In this document: positions 1 to 11,600 of the stretch, one piece after another
How positions within the stretch are numbered: position 1 is the first letter of the stretch
Layout of the letters: each line of letters opens with the position of its first letter
Assembly (NCBI GenBank): GCA_032719365.1
Contig: CM064870.1
Coordinates: 28,103,066 to 28,167,065, forward strand
Length of the DNA stretch: 64,000 nucleotides
Direction of reading: 5' to 3'
Source of the DNA: Prinsepia uniflora
Lineage: Eukaryota > Streptophyta > Magnoliopsida > Rosales > Rosaceae
Notes under the pieces: model-generated
Told to the model about the DNA's origin: nothing
Database searches by the model: none
What the model saw: only the letters and a program-made list of their open reading frames with translations
Translations under genes and position numbers: made by a program

Positions 1-128
1 GGAAATTGTATCTCGGGCTGAGACCTTGTTGAAATGGATTTGATTTCGGTTTTTTTAAACTATACCATCCTTATGAGTTGATGGTCTCCTCCAGAGGTCA
101 AGGACACTGGAGTAGTCACGGTGCATTG
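1..128 (+). mobile_element. Middle part of a long-LTR retrotransposon LTR, cut by window start
   Basis: The stretch contains a 'ctcctccagaggtca ... ggagtagtcacggtgca' segment that aligns in the same order with the middle of the complete LTR at about 18230-18290. It runs into a second LTR start at 129. It may be the true 5' LTR of E0, or an LTR in which another element landed. The window edge prevents a decision. Confidence 0.6.
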
Positions 129-597
129 TGTAACTACCCGTCCCTAATTCTGGGATTAGATTAGTGACTAATCAAGATTAGTGAGGTTAATCTGTGATTA
201 GTTGGGCGAAATTGGACGAACAATGCAAAATGACCGTTTTGCCCTTGGTCGTGGGTAAAACTTTGACTTTTCGTTCAAGCGGTCAAATGGACTTTGGCCG
301 ATGACTGTGACGTAGTTCGGAACGTCACGAGTTCATAGACAAGTGGCACGTTCGATTCTGACATACGAGGAACAAGTTATGACGTTCGGAAGTTCAAGGG
401 CATTTCGGTATTTTGGTTAAAAGGAGGCAAATAGTTGACTTTTGACCTGAGAGGTCCGATGGCTGAGGGTCGAGGACCGTTACGTGGATCAGGATGATAC
501 GAATCCGTAGACAGGCGGTACGTCGAATTCGGACGTTCGACGAAGAAGTTACGGTTCTTGGAAGTTCGAGGGAACTATTGCACGTTTTACGAGACAG
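129..597 (+). mobile_element. Truncated LTR start (left end of E0 as seen here)
   Basis: It starts TGTAACTACCCGTCCC and follows the complete LTR at 15533-16000 in order: the ATTAGTGACTAATC inverted motif, the TTTTGCCC and TTGACTTTT blocks, and the paired TGACGT motif. After 'cgttttacgagacagg' at about 597 it passes directly into sequence like the internal domain of E1 (near 6090) and E2 (near 43380). The rest of the LTR, the PBS and the first kilobase or so of internal domain are missing. The five bases before it (CATTG) do not match those after the E0 3' LTR (TTCTT), so this left end was probably made by deletion or inter-element recombination. Confidence 0.7.
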
Positions 598-2091
598 GTG
601 GTGTACTGGTACTAGTGCGGGTGCTGGTGCCGGTGATTGTGATGACGGTGAGTTACGAGTCGGGATGTGACTCCGACGTGATGGGCTTATGATTGGTATC
701 TGTGGTTCGGGAGTGAATCACGGATAGTGACGGACTGGATAGGATCCAACGGTAGTTGAGACGTGAGGATCGAGTACTGTCATGGGGGACTAGCGACCAG
801 TTGGTCAGTGTTGGGCAGAGTTGGTCAGAATTGGTTAGATATGCTGGTTTGCAGAGATTTGACTGCAGATCACAGCAGGGGTCTGTTGTGACTTTTCAGT
901 AGAGTGGTACATCAGATTAGGATGAATTGATATCCTTTTGGATGTACATATACGGTCGTAAATGGGCATGTGTCCATAACCAGTCTAACGGGGACACGTG
1001 GTTGCTGTCCGGGTATGTTGTTTCCAATCTCGTTGGAACTTCGAAATCACGAGAGGTTGCGATTGAGGTGACGAATGGAACGCGGGTTTTCCGCATTAGT
1101 ATTGAGTATATCGAAGTCGGGTGACTGAAATTTCTCATTTTCTGCTTGGTGGCAGACGATGTTGGGTTACATGACGTGGTGAGTGCAGCGAGTGTTGTTT
1201 GCATTCACGTAAGATGAATTTTGTTGTCATTATCTTGTATCATTCTTGGTTTTCCTAGGTGGAATGGTAAGGATCAATACGAGGTAATCAGTGAGAACCC
1301 ACAGTCTCGGCGTGTCTCGTCGTTGACTAATCTGTTTAGATGTGGGAATTGGTTTAGGACTTGGGGTATCGTTATGGATCTGGATCGTGGTCTTGATGAT
1401 CCAGATAGGTGGAGAGTTTATCGCTCATACTTGGATGTTTGAGTGGGGCATGTTGGGACTGAACTTCTTTTCGAGGTAAATCCCATATGGCTTACTACTC
1501 GCCTGAGTAGTTGTCCGATGAGTAGTTTTCCGACGTGGTCGGATATGGTCAGCCTTAGGGATATGCGGATATTGTGATTGGCTTCCCTATGAAGTCAATC
1601 GATGGTATTGGAGTAATCGGTTGAGCAGACAACCGATAGGTTCATGATTGATACGTCTCGGTAGACGAGAACGATATTTCAGGTTTTGGAATCAGATTTC
1701 TGGATGACGATTCAGGATTTGATTTTAGAACTTGAAAGAGGATTTTTGGATTTGGGTTTTGGAATCGGATTCTGGGTGACGATTCAGGGTTTGATTCTAG
1801 AGCTTGACTATGGATTTTCTTTTATGGATTTGGGTTCGGAATAGTTATTCCAAATGCTAGCTTACGGAATAATGATTTTGGATTCGAATTTGGACATGAT
1901 TATGGATATGAATTCTGGATTTGGATTCGGGATTTCTTACGAAATTGCGGATTCGGATTCGGATTTGGAAATGGATAATGGGTCGGAGTTTCGATTTGTC
2001 TAATACTGGATTGGATAAATGGACTCCATCGTAGAAACGTGTTTGGCTATGACCTAGGTGGTTGTAGTTAGGTTGATGGATAAACGTCTGT
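598..2091 (+). mobile_element. E0 internal domain, left part (non-coding LARD-like)
   Basis: This stretch is collinear with the internal domains of E1 (about 6090-7640) and E2 (about 43380-45060). Shared landmarks are 'attggtatctg', 'ttttggaatcagatttctgg' near 1687 and 'gtgtttggctatgacct' near 2039. No frame longer than about 95 codons is present and nothing resembles gag or pol. It is interrupted by E1 and resumes at 14838. Confidence 0.75.
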
Positions 2092-2263
2092 TGTAAAGAC
2101 CCGTCCCGAATATCGGGATTTAATAATATTTAATTATGATTTACTAATCTGGGATTAGTTGGGTGATTTCGGACGAATTGTGCAAAATGACCGTTTTGCC
2201 CCTGGGCGTGGGCAAAACGTTGACTTTTATTTCGGATGGTCAAATGGACTTTGACCGATGACC

Positions 2264-2285
2264 GTGACGTAGTTCGGGACGTCAC
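2264..2285. promoter_or_regulatory. Paired inverted TGACGT motif beside W-boxes in the LTR
   Basis: GTGACGT and ACGTCAC arms flank an 8-base spacer. Just upstream lie TTGACT, GGTCAA and TTGACC, which fit the WRKY W-box core (TTGAC). TGACG is the core bound by plant TGA-type bZIP factors. The arrangement recurs in the other LTRs of the window. The regulatory role is inferred from motif content only. Confidence 0.5.
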
Positions 2286-2593
2286 GAGTTCATAGACAGG
2301 CAGCACGTTCGATTCCGACGTTCGTGGTGAAAGTTATGATGTACGGAAGTGCAAGGGCATCTTCGTAATTTGGACGAAATAAGGGGAAATGTTGACTTTT
2401 TGACCGAGATGTCCGATGGCCGAGGGCCAACGACCGTTACGTAGGTTTCGTCGATACGAATCCAACGACAGGCGGCATGCCGAAATCGGAGATTCGACGA
2501 CGAAGTTATGGTCAAGGAAACGAATTTACGAACCGAGGCACCGATTAAAATAATAATATAATAATGAACAGTACCCGGTGACTGAACACACTT

Positions 2594-2619
2594 GGATGAG
2601 TGACAAGTGTCACTCATCC
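2594..2619. repeat. Conserved LTR hairpin
   Basis: Arms GGATGAGTGAC and GTCACTCATCC are perfect 11-bp complements around the loop AAGT. The same structure lies at the matching position of most LTRs here: 12394-12419, 11422-11447 (antisense LTR), 16047-16072, 23062-23087, 30066-30091 and 33534-33559. Confidence 0.85.
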
Positions 2620-5035
2620 CTTAATTTGGGGCTTAAGACCAGGATCCATGTTTTGGGGGAACATTATGATTATGTTTTATTAATTAATTATGTTTAATTA
2701 TTGTCAATTCCTCCATTAACCCTCTCTGATTTCTTAGCTGTGTACAACCAAAATCCCAATTCCTTCCATCCTTAATCTTCTCCCTATCAACCGAACTTGA
2801 GAGTGAAAATTGGAGAGAATTCAGAGACTAACTCAACTGGGATTACACGGGGGATTGATCGGGTGAGGGAGACAGAGAAATCGAAAATTTGGTTTTTGGG
2901 AGGGAAATTCGAGATGGATGTTTTGAGCCGTGAGGAGTGAAATTGATGATTCAATTCGACTTCTGGGATCAAAACGAACATCTTTGCTTCAAGAACGAAG
3001 AGAAACCATGGCGGATTGAGGATGAACTGAGCTTCCATGGCAGCTCAAAGTCGAGCTTGTGTTCAGTGGGTTTGAGGTAAGTAATTCTCAAATTGACCTT
3101 GTAGAAATGTCCCTTACACTCTCACGATGCTAACTGAATGAATTAATTTGGAAACCAGGGACGATATCGTGAAACCCGAATTGAAATCCCGTCGAGGATC
3201 GATCGAGAGTCGTGAGGATTTAGACCATGATTTGTGTAATTCGATTTACAGAACTTAAATGGTGATTGATTACAAGGGATCAGTTGAAAGAACGGATGTA
3301 TTTGATGTTGAATTGGGTGCAATTGAACCGGGTCCTATCGCGGGTTTTTCAACCTGTTTACTAGAGAAACGGGCGAGGATGGTGACTGTAGCAGTCACTG
3401 TAGCAAGCGCGTGGCTTTCACGCGCAGCCACTCACGGCGGCGCGTGATGGTGCGTGGGCACGAATCTCGAGGTGAGGTCAACATGACTTTTGTTCTATGC
3501 AATGTAACGAACATTTTGGAATTGGTTTCGTGTCGATCGGACACCGTTTCGATATTGTTCGGGATGTCCGAAGGTTTTAAATCCAGTTTAAAAATAGTTA
3601 AAAATTTGGGAAAATTACGGGACTTAAATAGGATGGTAATGATGAGGTTCGTAATCCTCTAATGTGATTTGAACAGGATTGGGAGTCCCGGTGATAGTGG
3701 TGTGGCCCGGGAAGGCCTATGGCACGCGTATCGAGGCGCTCGGTTAAACGGTCTGTGAGTGGACATTGGTTTCATAAATTCGATGCATGCATAACTGTTT
3801 TATGATTGTTATAATTATGATTAAATGATTTACTTTGGATATCGGTGAATTTAAGATGATTTCACGTATTTTGAGGTGAATTACATATTTGCACGTAAAC
3901 CGAGGTTTTCTGAATTTGCACCGATTTCCATAAATGTGGTTGGATATGATTTCATGAAACGGTTACGAACTTGAATAATATAAAATCGGGCCAGGGGCCC
4001 AGTTGAACTATGAAATCGGGCCAGGGGCCCAGTTAACATGTGGATCGGGCTAGGGGCCCAGTTAACTTGTGAAATCGGGCTAGGGGCCCAGTTGATTTCT
4101 ACATACGATTGCGGGTCGGGGACCCTAAAATGGAATTGAATAAATGTTTTCTGGTTTACATTTTATATATGTTCACATGCTGGAATCAATAAATGGTTTT
4201 GATGATATTTCGGTTATGGCACGTTTCACGGTATTTGGGCATGAGACCCGTTTGATGAAACGTAACGATCGGTTCGGATTTTACCTATGTATACCTATAT
4301 GTTTTGCATGTGGATATCAATAAAATGTATTTGGTACTGCACTGTATAGATCCTTCCATATTATATTGTCTCCTCCGGATGAGGTACCCCGGAGAGGTCA
4401 CGGACGTCTAGTACGTCCAGCGTCTATGACGCTAAGCATCGGGGATGCTGTACCCGAACGGGGTTCGGGGATTGAACTCGGAAATTGAGACCCGAGTGGC
4501 ACGCGTAGCCTTGTGATTGTGACCTTATTGACGTCAGGGACGTCAGACATCAGGGATGTCGGATTGGAGTGTATAGTGCAGTGGCTAAAATTATGGTTAT
4601 GGTTTATATTATATGCCTTATGGTTCATATTACTGGATTTATGAAATAACTCTTGGATTGACTTTTGGAAATTGAAACTATGCTTTGGTTTCCGGGCTAA
4701 GGCCCTAATGGTTATTTCTAAATAAATGTGTGATCATTGGGTTTTGGCGCATGCATATGATTTTACTGAGGGGCATAAATGTCTTATAAATGTTTTTAAC
4801 AGACTTGTTTATTTTCGTCCACTCACAGATTTTGTTTTTAATGCCCTTCAGGTTGATTCCGGATACCACTGCAGCAGAGACTTGAGCATCGCACACCTCC
4901 TCCATCGATCCTTACGCACTCTGGAAGCCGTTTGGGCAATGGCAATCGGTTATCCCTTGTCTGACGCCTCTTGTCAGACGGGAGCACGTCACATTCCATG
5001 GTAATCCCGGGGGGATTGGGATGGGTCGTGTCAAG

Positions 5036-5047
5036 TGGTATCAGAGC
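5036..5047 (+). other. Primer binding site of E1 (initiator tRNA-Met)
   Basis: TGGTATCAGAGC, complementary to the 3' end of plant initiator tRNA-Met, starts two bases after the LTR terminal TCA. The spacing is normal for plant LTR retrotransposons. Confidence 0.93.
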
Positions 5048-8000
5048 AGGTTTTGCTCTTTTGTGCGCGAAGGACGAGGGTGTGATGTCTCTTTGGGCTG
5101 CTGTTCCATTGTCAACCTGATAGATAGTTTTGGGTTTGTATGGTGGATTGGGTGTGTTTGGCCCGATACGCCGTGCATTGATGCGATTGAACCCAAGTGG
5201 GGTTGTATACGATTAACTGGTAAAGTGGGACCGTCAGTTCGGTCATGTGATGATGGATTGTTGTGCCACTGGGCACAGCTAGGTTCAGGGAACCCTATTG
5301 GAATAATGTTATGGAAGTACGAAACTCAGTTGAGTATTGGTCTAAGTTTTGGACCCTAGTAGTGTTGGCTAGTGTACGGGGTGTTGGTGCATCGGAGTTA
5401 GCCGATGACCTTCGTGGTGGAATCCACGATGGAACCCACGTTAAGTTGATGATTGGATTGGATTTGACGTCTATACGATGTCAGGACCGCGGGGTCGGTC
5501 AGGTTGTGGATTTTACTGCAGAAGGCAGTTGGGTTCGGTGGAACCCTAGGGTGTGATTTTGGAACCCTAAGTTATAATTGATGGACTGGAAAGTGAACTT
5601 TAATTGGGAACTTGTGCTACGACGTGCGGCTGAGGTCGTGGATGACCATATGGATGACTCTAGTGAGTCTTATGGGTTTCGATCTATGGATACGGTTGTG
5701 AGATAAAATATGGATTTCCGTGTGGGATCGAATGGTAGTATGATGTGTGGATACGGATCTTGACAACGATGACTGTTGGTCGACAGTTGTGTCGAGATAA
5801 CTGGCTATCGATGATATTTAGTGTGGTTTTGACACTTGGGGATCAAGGGATGTTCAAGGAACGTCCATTATCCTGATGTGTGGATGGTCAAATTGGAGGT
5901 ACCCATAGTCGTGGGGTACGAGTGCTGTTACGGGATCGTCGTTCGTAATGAACGGAGATCCAGGGTAACAACTTAGCACTCAGTGTGCTAGCATGGGTGT
6001 TCGTGTGCTATGTATGTATGTTGGTATGGTGATACCTTTATGCCAATACTAGTATGGATGCCTGTGTGCTGATACTAGTGTTGATGATGGTGCGTTGGTG
6101 TTGGTACTAGCGCTGGTGCTAGTGTCAGTAATTGTGGTGACGATGAGCCACCAGTTGGGGTGTGACTCTATCATGATGAACCGATGATTGGTATCTGCGA
6201 CTCAGTGGAGGTTGTGTCGTGTTGGGATAAGTCCCAACAGATTTATGATGACAAGTGATGAATGAATAAAATGATATGATTGAAACTTGAGGAATCTAGG
6301 GACGATGTTCCCTATGTCATGGAATTGGTGGATTTGGGGAGTTGTTGTCAACTCCGAGATTGGTAAGATTGTTTACCTCTAATATCCTTAGAGGGTGCAA
6401 GGAAATTGTTGAGATAGGAAAAATCGGGGAAAACCATTCGTGGTATTGATGTGTGATGTTGTGATTGCGAATCACTTGGAACCTGAGGATTTAACCTGTA
6501 AGGTCGAGATGTGAGACGAAGGCAGTTGGGTATGCACAGTTGTGGATATCCCGTTCGGAATCGGGGTGTGTGCATACATGAGTATTGGCGGACGTGAGGT
6601 CCGAGTAATGAATTGATTTTGGACACGTGGTGGTCCAAGTGAGGTAAGGACGTGGGCAGTCCAGTGGTTGGACTTGACATCTCATTGGGAGCATGTCTGT
6701 TCCCAACATTGTTGGAACTCCCGATTCGGCGAGAGTTGTGATTGGGAGACGAGAGGAGTGCTCGTTTCCACATCAGTGATTGGTATTCCGAAGTCATTGG
6801 GGTTGACTTCTTATTTCCTGCCGTGGCAGATGATGATTGTTGCTACCAGTACGTTGAGTGTGTATTGGTTGGTGGACCCATGTTTGGCTTGGGGTCATTG
6901 GACACAAGCAGTTGTGTATGATTTTGGATTTGGTGGTGAAATGCGAGGTCATCTTTCCACCAAGGGAAATTTAGCGAATGATTCACTGAGGGTGTAAGAC
7001 CCTATGATCAGCTTTCAGATGGATTGTTAGCTATGTGGGCATGTGTGGATCCTAGGTGGATCTGATTTGTGATGTTGTCGACTTTGGACGATGTGACGAT
7101 CTAGGATCGTGATGTTACTTGTCGGATGACGTAGCGATGGATCTGGGTTGTGATCGTGATGATCCAGATTGGATGAGAGTTTATCACTCTTACCTTGGTA
7201 TGTGAGTCGTAAATGACGGGACTGAACTTCTTTTCGGAGTGAGTCCTTATGGTTTGTGACTTGGTTGAGTAGGTTTCCGATGTGGTCGGATTTCGTCAAC
7301 CTTTGACGTGATAGTGTTGGGATTGGCTTCCCTATGAAGTCAATCGAGTGTTTTGGACAGGCAACCGATAGGTTCGGTTTTGTTACGTGTTGGTGGACAT
7401 AAACGAGATTTTGGGTTTTGGAATCGAATTTCTGGGTGACGATTCAGGATTCGATTGCGAAGCTCGAAAATGGATTACCGGATTTGGGTGCGGAATGATT
7501 ATCCCAATGCTAGCTTACGAAATTGCGAATTCGGATTCGGAACTAGAACTGGATGATGGGTGGAGTTCGCTTTGTCTCATGTTGGTTTGGGCAAAGGTAC
7601 TTCATTATTGGAACGTGTTTGGCTATGACCTGGGTGGTTATAGGCAGATTGATGGATTGAGGTGCGTACAGGGTACGTTGTACGAGGATTGATACGGGTT
7701 AGGCTGAGTGGTGCCTAATGGCGGTACATGGGATGTACCAGTGGTGTGTAATTAAACGTGTTGGTAATCGGCTTGGTTCCGTTATCATTTGTTTGGTTGT
7801 GATTGTGGACTGGACATTGGATACTGTGCGCTGTGCAGAGTGATTTTGCGGGTTCAGTGATTGTATGAGCAGGTGCTCTTAGCCATGGTTGGCTTGTGGA
7901 ACCCTAGTATCGAGATGTGTGATCACTGCTGGGCTGGTATTCAATGTGTTCCAGTTACACCACTTGATTGTGTAAGTTGACGGTGTACGTACACTCAGGA

Positions 8001-8570
8001 TGAGTGAATTGGTGGTCTGAGTAACCACGAGTAGCCTTGTGTGACTTGATCACACCGTGATTTCCCAGCATCTTGGTTCGCTGTGGGAGTTGGCGGTTAT
8101 GGACATTGAGACTAATTTGTGTCGCAGGATTGGGCTTGCCCTGCGAATTGAGATCATGTGTTGATCTTACGCTACATCGAGAGTGATGTAGTGCGTGGCG
8201 TTGTCACTGACTGGCTGATGGTTGGGGCTTTACTAGGGTGGTAAAGCTTAGTGATGACAGTTTGACTGATGGCGTCAGCATGGACTGACAAATGAGATTT
8301 GGTGACTCCCAATGGGAGCGAATGTAAGGATATTTTGGCAATGGAAGGGAACTATCTAGCTGAAGGAGTCAGCTAAATGGTTAAGCGATTTTATCGCGGA
8401 TCAGGTGATCAATTCCACTCGAGGTGGTCGAGTGTTGTTGTTATGACGTATGACTGTGATGGGATGTCTGGGTGCAGACGAGACTGGTGTTGTTCCAGTA
8501 TGTGGGTGTATAGGTGTACACATGGTATGTGGTCGAAATGTTTTCCACAAGGTGGTTGTGGAATAAGGTT

Positions 8571-8597
8571 GGTAATTTCGAGGACGAAATTCTTTAA
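8571..8597 (+). pseudogene. Relic of a pol C-terminal tail (GNFEDEIL-stop)
   Basis: The codons read G-N-F-E-D-E-I-L-stop and stop at the first base of the polypurine region. The same short tail is kept in E2 (45991-46017), in E0 as NFEDEIN-stop (15498-15521) and in E3 as NFEEEII-stop (29677-29700). A comparable acidic ending just before the PPT is, to my knowledge, usual for plant Tekay/Del-type chromovirus polyproteins. Derivation from such an element is an inference. Confidence 0.55.
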
Positions 8598-8607
8598 GGA
8601 GGGAAGG
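8596..8607 (+). other. Polypurine tract of E1
   Basis: AAGGAGGGAAGG, one base before the 3' LTR start at 8609, is the plus-strand primer site for reverse transcription. Confidence 0.9.
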
Positions 8608-8608
8608 T

Positions 8609-11600
8609 TGTAACGACCCGTCCCGAATATCGGGATTTAATAATATTTAATTATGATTTACTAATCTGGGATTAGTTGACAGGACCCATCCCAATCCCCC
8701 CGGGATTACCGTGGAATGTGCCCTGCTCCCGTCCAACAAGGGGTGTCAGACAAGGGATAACCAAGAGCCACTGCCCAACGGGGCATCCAGAGTGCGCAAG
8801 GATCGATGGAGGAGGTGTGCAATGTCCCAGTCTCTGCTGTAATCGCATCCGTGATCAACCTGAAGGGCATTAAAACCAAAAGCTGTGAGTGGACAAAAAC
8901 CAATAAGTTTACCCAAATACATTTATAAGACATTTATGCCCTCCAATAAAAAAGTATGCATGCCACAAAAACCAGTAATCAAAACGTTTGCTCAACCGAG
9001 CCATTAGGGTCTTAGCCCAAAAACCGTTAACCAAAAACCAAGTGTGGGAACTCAGCCCAAAACTGTGGAATACCACCACCATACATATTAAAACCATGTG
9101 GGTCACCACCCACGACCATAAATGAACATCAATCCATAAATCCAAAACCATTTAGGGTCCCTGACCCGACATACCATTTCATAACCAATAATCCATTTTT
9201 ACCAAATAACACATATCCAACCGAAAAGTCATTTCATATATCCATTAATCCATATTTTACCATTACCATCACCAGCATCCCAGATGCTTAGCGTCCCAGA
9301 CGCTTGACGTCCCTGACGTCATATCTCACGGTTTCATAAGCTACGCGTGCTGCCCGGGGTCTCTCCGGGTCCATATATCTGACATCCCTGATGTCTGACG
9401 TCCCTGACGTCAATCATAGCAATCCTGCTCCTGAGTCATCATACGGTCCGGCTGCTCCGTATAATGACCCCTCGCAGGCAATGCACCGTGACTTCCCCAG
9501 TGTCCCAGACATCTGGAGGAGACCATCATATATCCTTGTATCCAGATGGTATATGGAAAACAGTTTTATTAAATCCTTTTATCACATTATTACCATTGGG
9601 CCCTGCCCGAAATTTCCATAAAACCACATAATTCCATTTAGGGTCCCTGACCCGAAACCACATTTATTAAATATAGGGCCCCTGGCCCGAAATCATCATT
9701 TTAATCCAACTGGGCCTCATGCCCGACTTTATGAACCACTGGGCCCACGGCCCAAATTCATAAATCAACTGGGCCCCTGGCCCGATAACATAACTCAAAT
9801 GGGTCTCAGCTCGATTTCATACCAACTGGGCCCCTGGCCCGATTTCATTAACCAACTGGGCCCTCGGCCCGATTCTCAAATGGACTCCAAGTCCGAAATT
9901 TCCAACATAATTGGGCCTCAAGCCCGAGTTCATATTTCCAATTTCAAAACTATTTCGTCATATTATATCCAAGTCATAAATATGGAAAATCCATGTAAAA
10001 CTGGAAAACCTCGATTTACGTGCAAGCACGCAAATCGCCTCGAAATACGTGAAACCGTACAATTTATCAACAACCAAATCAACATCACACAATCACAACC
10101 ATAATCCATATAAAACATTTAAGCATGCATAGAATTTATAAAACCAAAGTCCACTCACAGACCGTTTTAACGGTATGCCTCGATACGCGTGCCACCGGCC
10201 CTCCCGGGCCACACCACTATCACCGGGACTCCCAATCCTGTCCAAATCACATTAGAGGGTCACTAACCTCATCATTAACATCCTATCAAAGTCCCGTAAT
10301 TTTCCCGAATTTTTACTTATTTTTAAACTTAATTTAAAACCTTCGGACATCCCGAACAATATCGAGACGGTGTCCGATCGACACGAAACCAATTCCAAAA
10401 TGTCCGTTACATTAAATAGGACAGAAGTCATGTTGACCTCACCTCGAGATTCGTGTCCACGCGCCGTCACGCGCCGCCGTGAGTGGCTGCGCGTGAAACC
10501 CACGCGCCTGCTACAGTGCATCGTCCTAACCCGTATGTCTGGTAAACGGGTCCAGTTTACCCGCGAGACGACCCGGTTCCAATCCTGTCAATTCGATCCT
10601 AATTCCTTCAATTGATCATTCCATTAGTTTCGTTTTAAGTTAAATTAAGGTTCTGTAACGTTGATTACACAAAACATTACCTACAATTCCACGATTCAAC
10701 GATGATCCACGAAGAACACCCGGTTACTGTGCAATCATGGAACTCCCTCAATTACTGCAGGTTTCATCCAATTGATGATTCCAGAAGCATCAACGGACCC
10801 TGAGGAACAATTCCCCCACATCAATTGCATCAAACCTGTGCCCAATCGTCACGACTCAAGCTCGAGCACCGTCACTGTTCAACAATGGAGTTCCATCGAT
10901 CTCGATCGGTTTCCTTCAATTGATGAACCCAGAAGCATCGTGGGATCATGGGAAGCAGTTTCCCCACCTCAATTTCATCCAACGAAGCCTCCAATTCCAC
11001 GACTCAACTTCGAAATTCCTCCTCTGTCACCAAGTGTGATCAGAGCCAATTGGTGGCCAAATCCCTTCGTTCCTTCGACAAAACTGATCGTGGCACTCCC
11101 AGGAAGCTGAAGGTAATCTCCAATTTGATCCTCACGGCTCAATTCCTTCAATTCGAATTTTCCCTCTCATTTTCCCGAAATCCAAAATCCAAAATTCAAC
11201 CCACACTCAAACCCTCGTGTTTCCCAGTTAATTCAAACATCTTAGTCTCTCATTTTTCTCCCAGGAACGGCAGAGAGAGGGAGCCAATTCTCCCAATCTG
11301 ATTCCCCCAATTTTGTGCACGGTTTAGGAACAAAGAAGAGGAAATTAGGGGAAATGGTGGATTAGATGATGATGATGTAGTAATGACGGTGTTGGGAGGG
11401 AAACATGGGGCTGGAAACAAGGGATGGGTGACACTTGTCACTCATCCGGATGTGCACAGTCAACGGTCACTATTCATTATTATATTATTATTTTAATCCA
11501 AGCCTCGGTTCGTTAGTTCGTTTCCTTGACCATAACGTTGTCGTCGAATCTCCGATTTCGGCATGCCGCCTGTCGTTGGATTCGTATCGACGATACCTAC

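Larger units (their letters stand above)
2092..5033 (+). repeat. E1 5' LTR
   Basis: The LTR begins TGTAAAGACCCGTCCC (its 3' partner has TGTAACGACCC, the likely ancestral form) and ends GGGTCGTGTCA. Landmarks: paired TGACGT motif 2264-2285, hairpin 2594-2619, possible splice donor GAG|GTAAGT at 3077, GC-rich block 3403-3461, four GGGCCAGGGGCCC-type palindromes at 3985-4095, and possible splice acceptor TTTTTAATGCCCTTCAG ending 4851. All open frames in it are short, and none is shared as protein with a known family. Confidence 0.93.
5034..8608 (+). mobile_element. E1 internal domain, non-coding
   Basis: This is 3575 bp between PBS and polypurine tract. It is collinear with the 3721-bp internal domain of E2, yet no frame exceeds about 150 codons and the frames differ between copies. 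A large conserved non-coding internal domain is the hallmark of LARDs. Its only recognisable coding remnant is the pol tail at 8571-8597. Confidence 0.85.

Noticed and set aside
6348..6797. 149-codon minus-strand frame in the E1 internal domain
   Set aside because: The matching region of E2 (43733-44151) breaks into separate frames, so the protein is not conserved between two elements that are otherwise almost identical.
10772..11301. Overlapping plus-strand frames of 112 and 117 codons
   Set aside because: They lie antisense to solo LTR A, in its leader-like region. Ser/Pro/Phe-rich translations reflect the complementary purine-rich strand.
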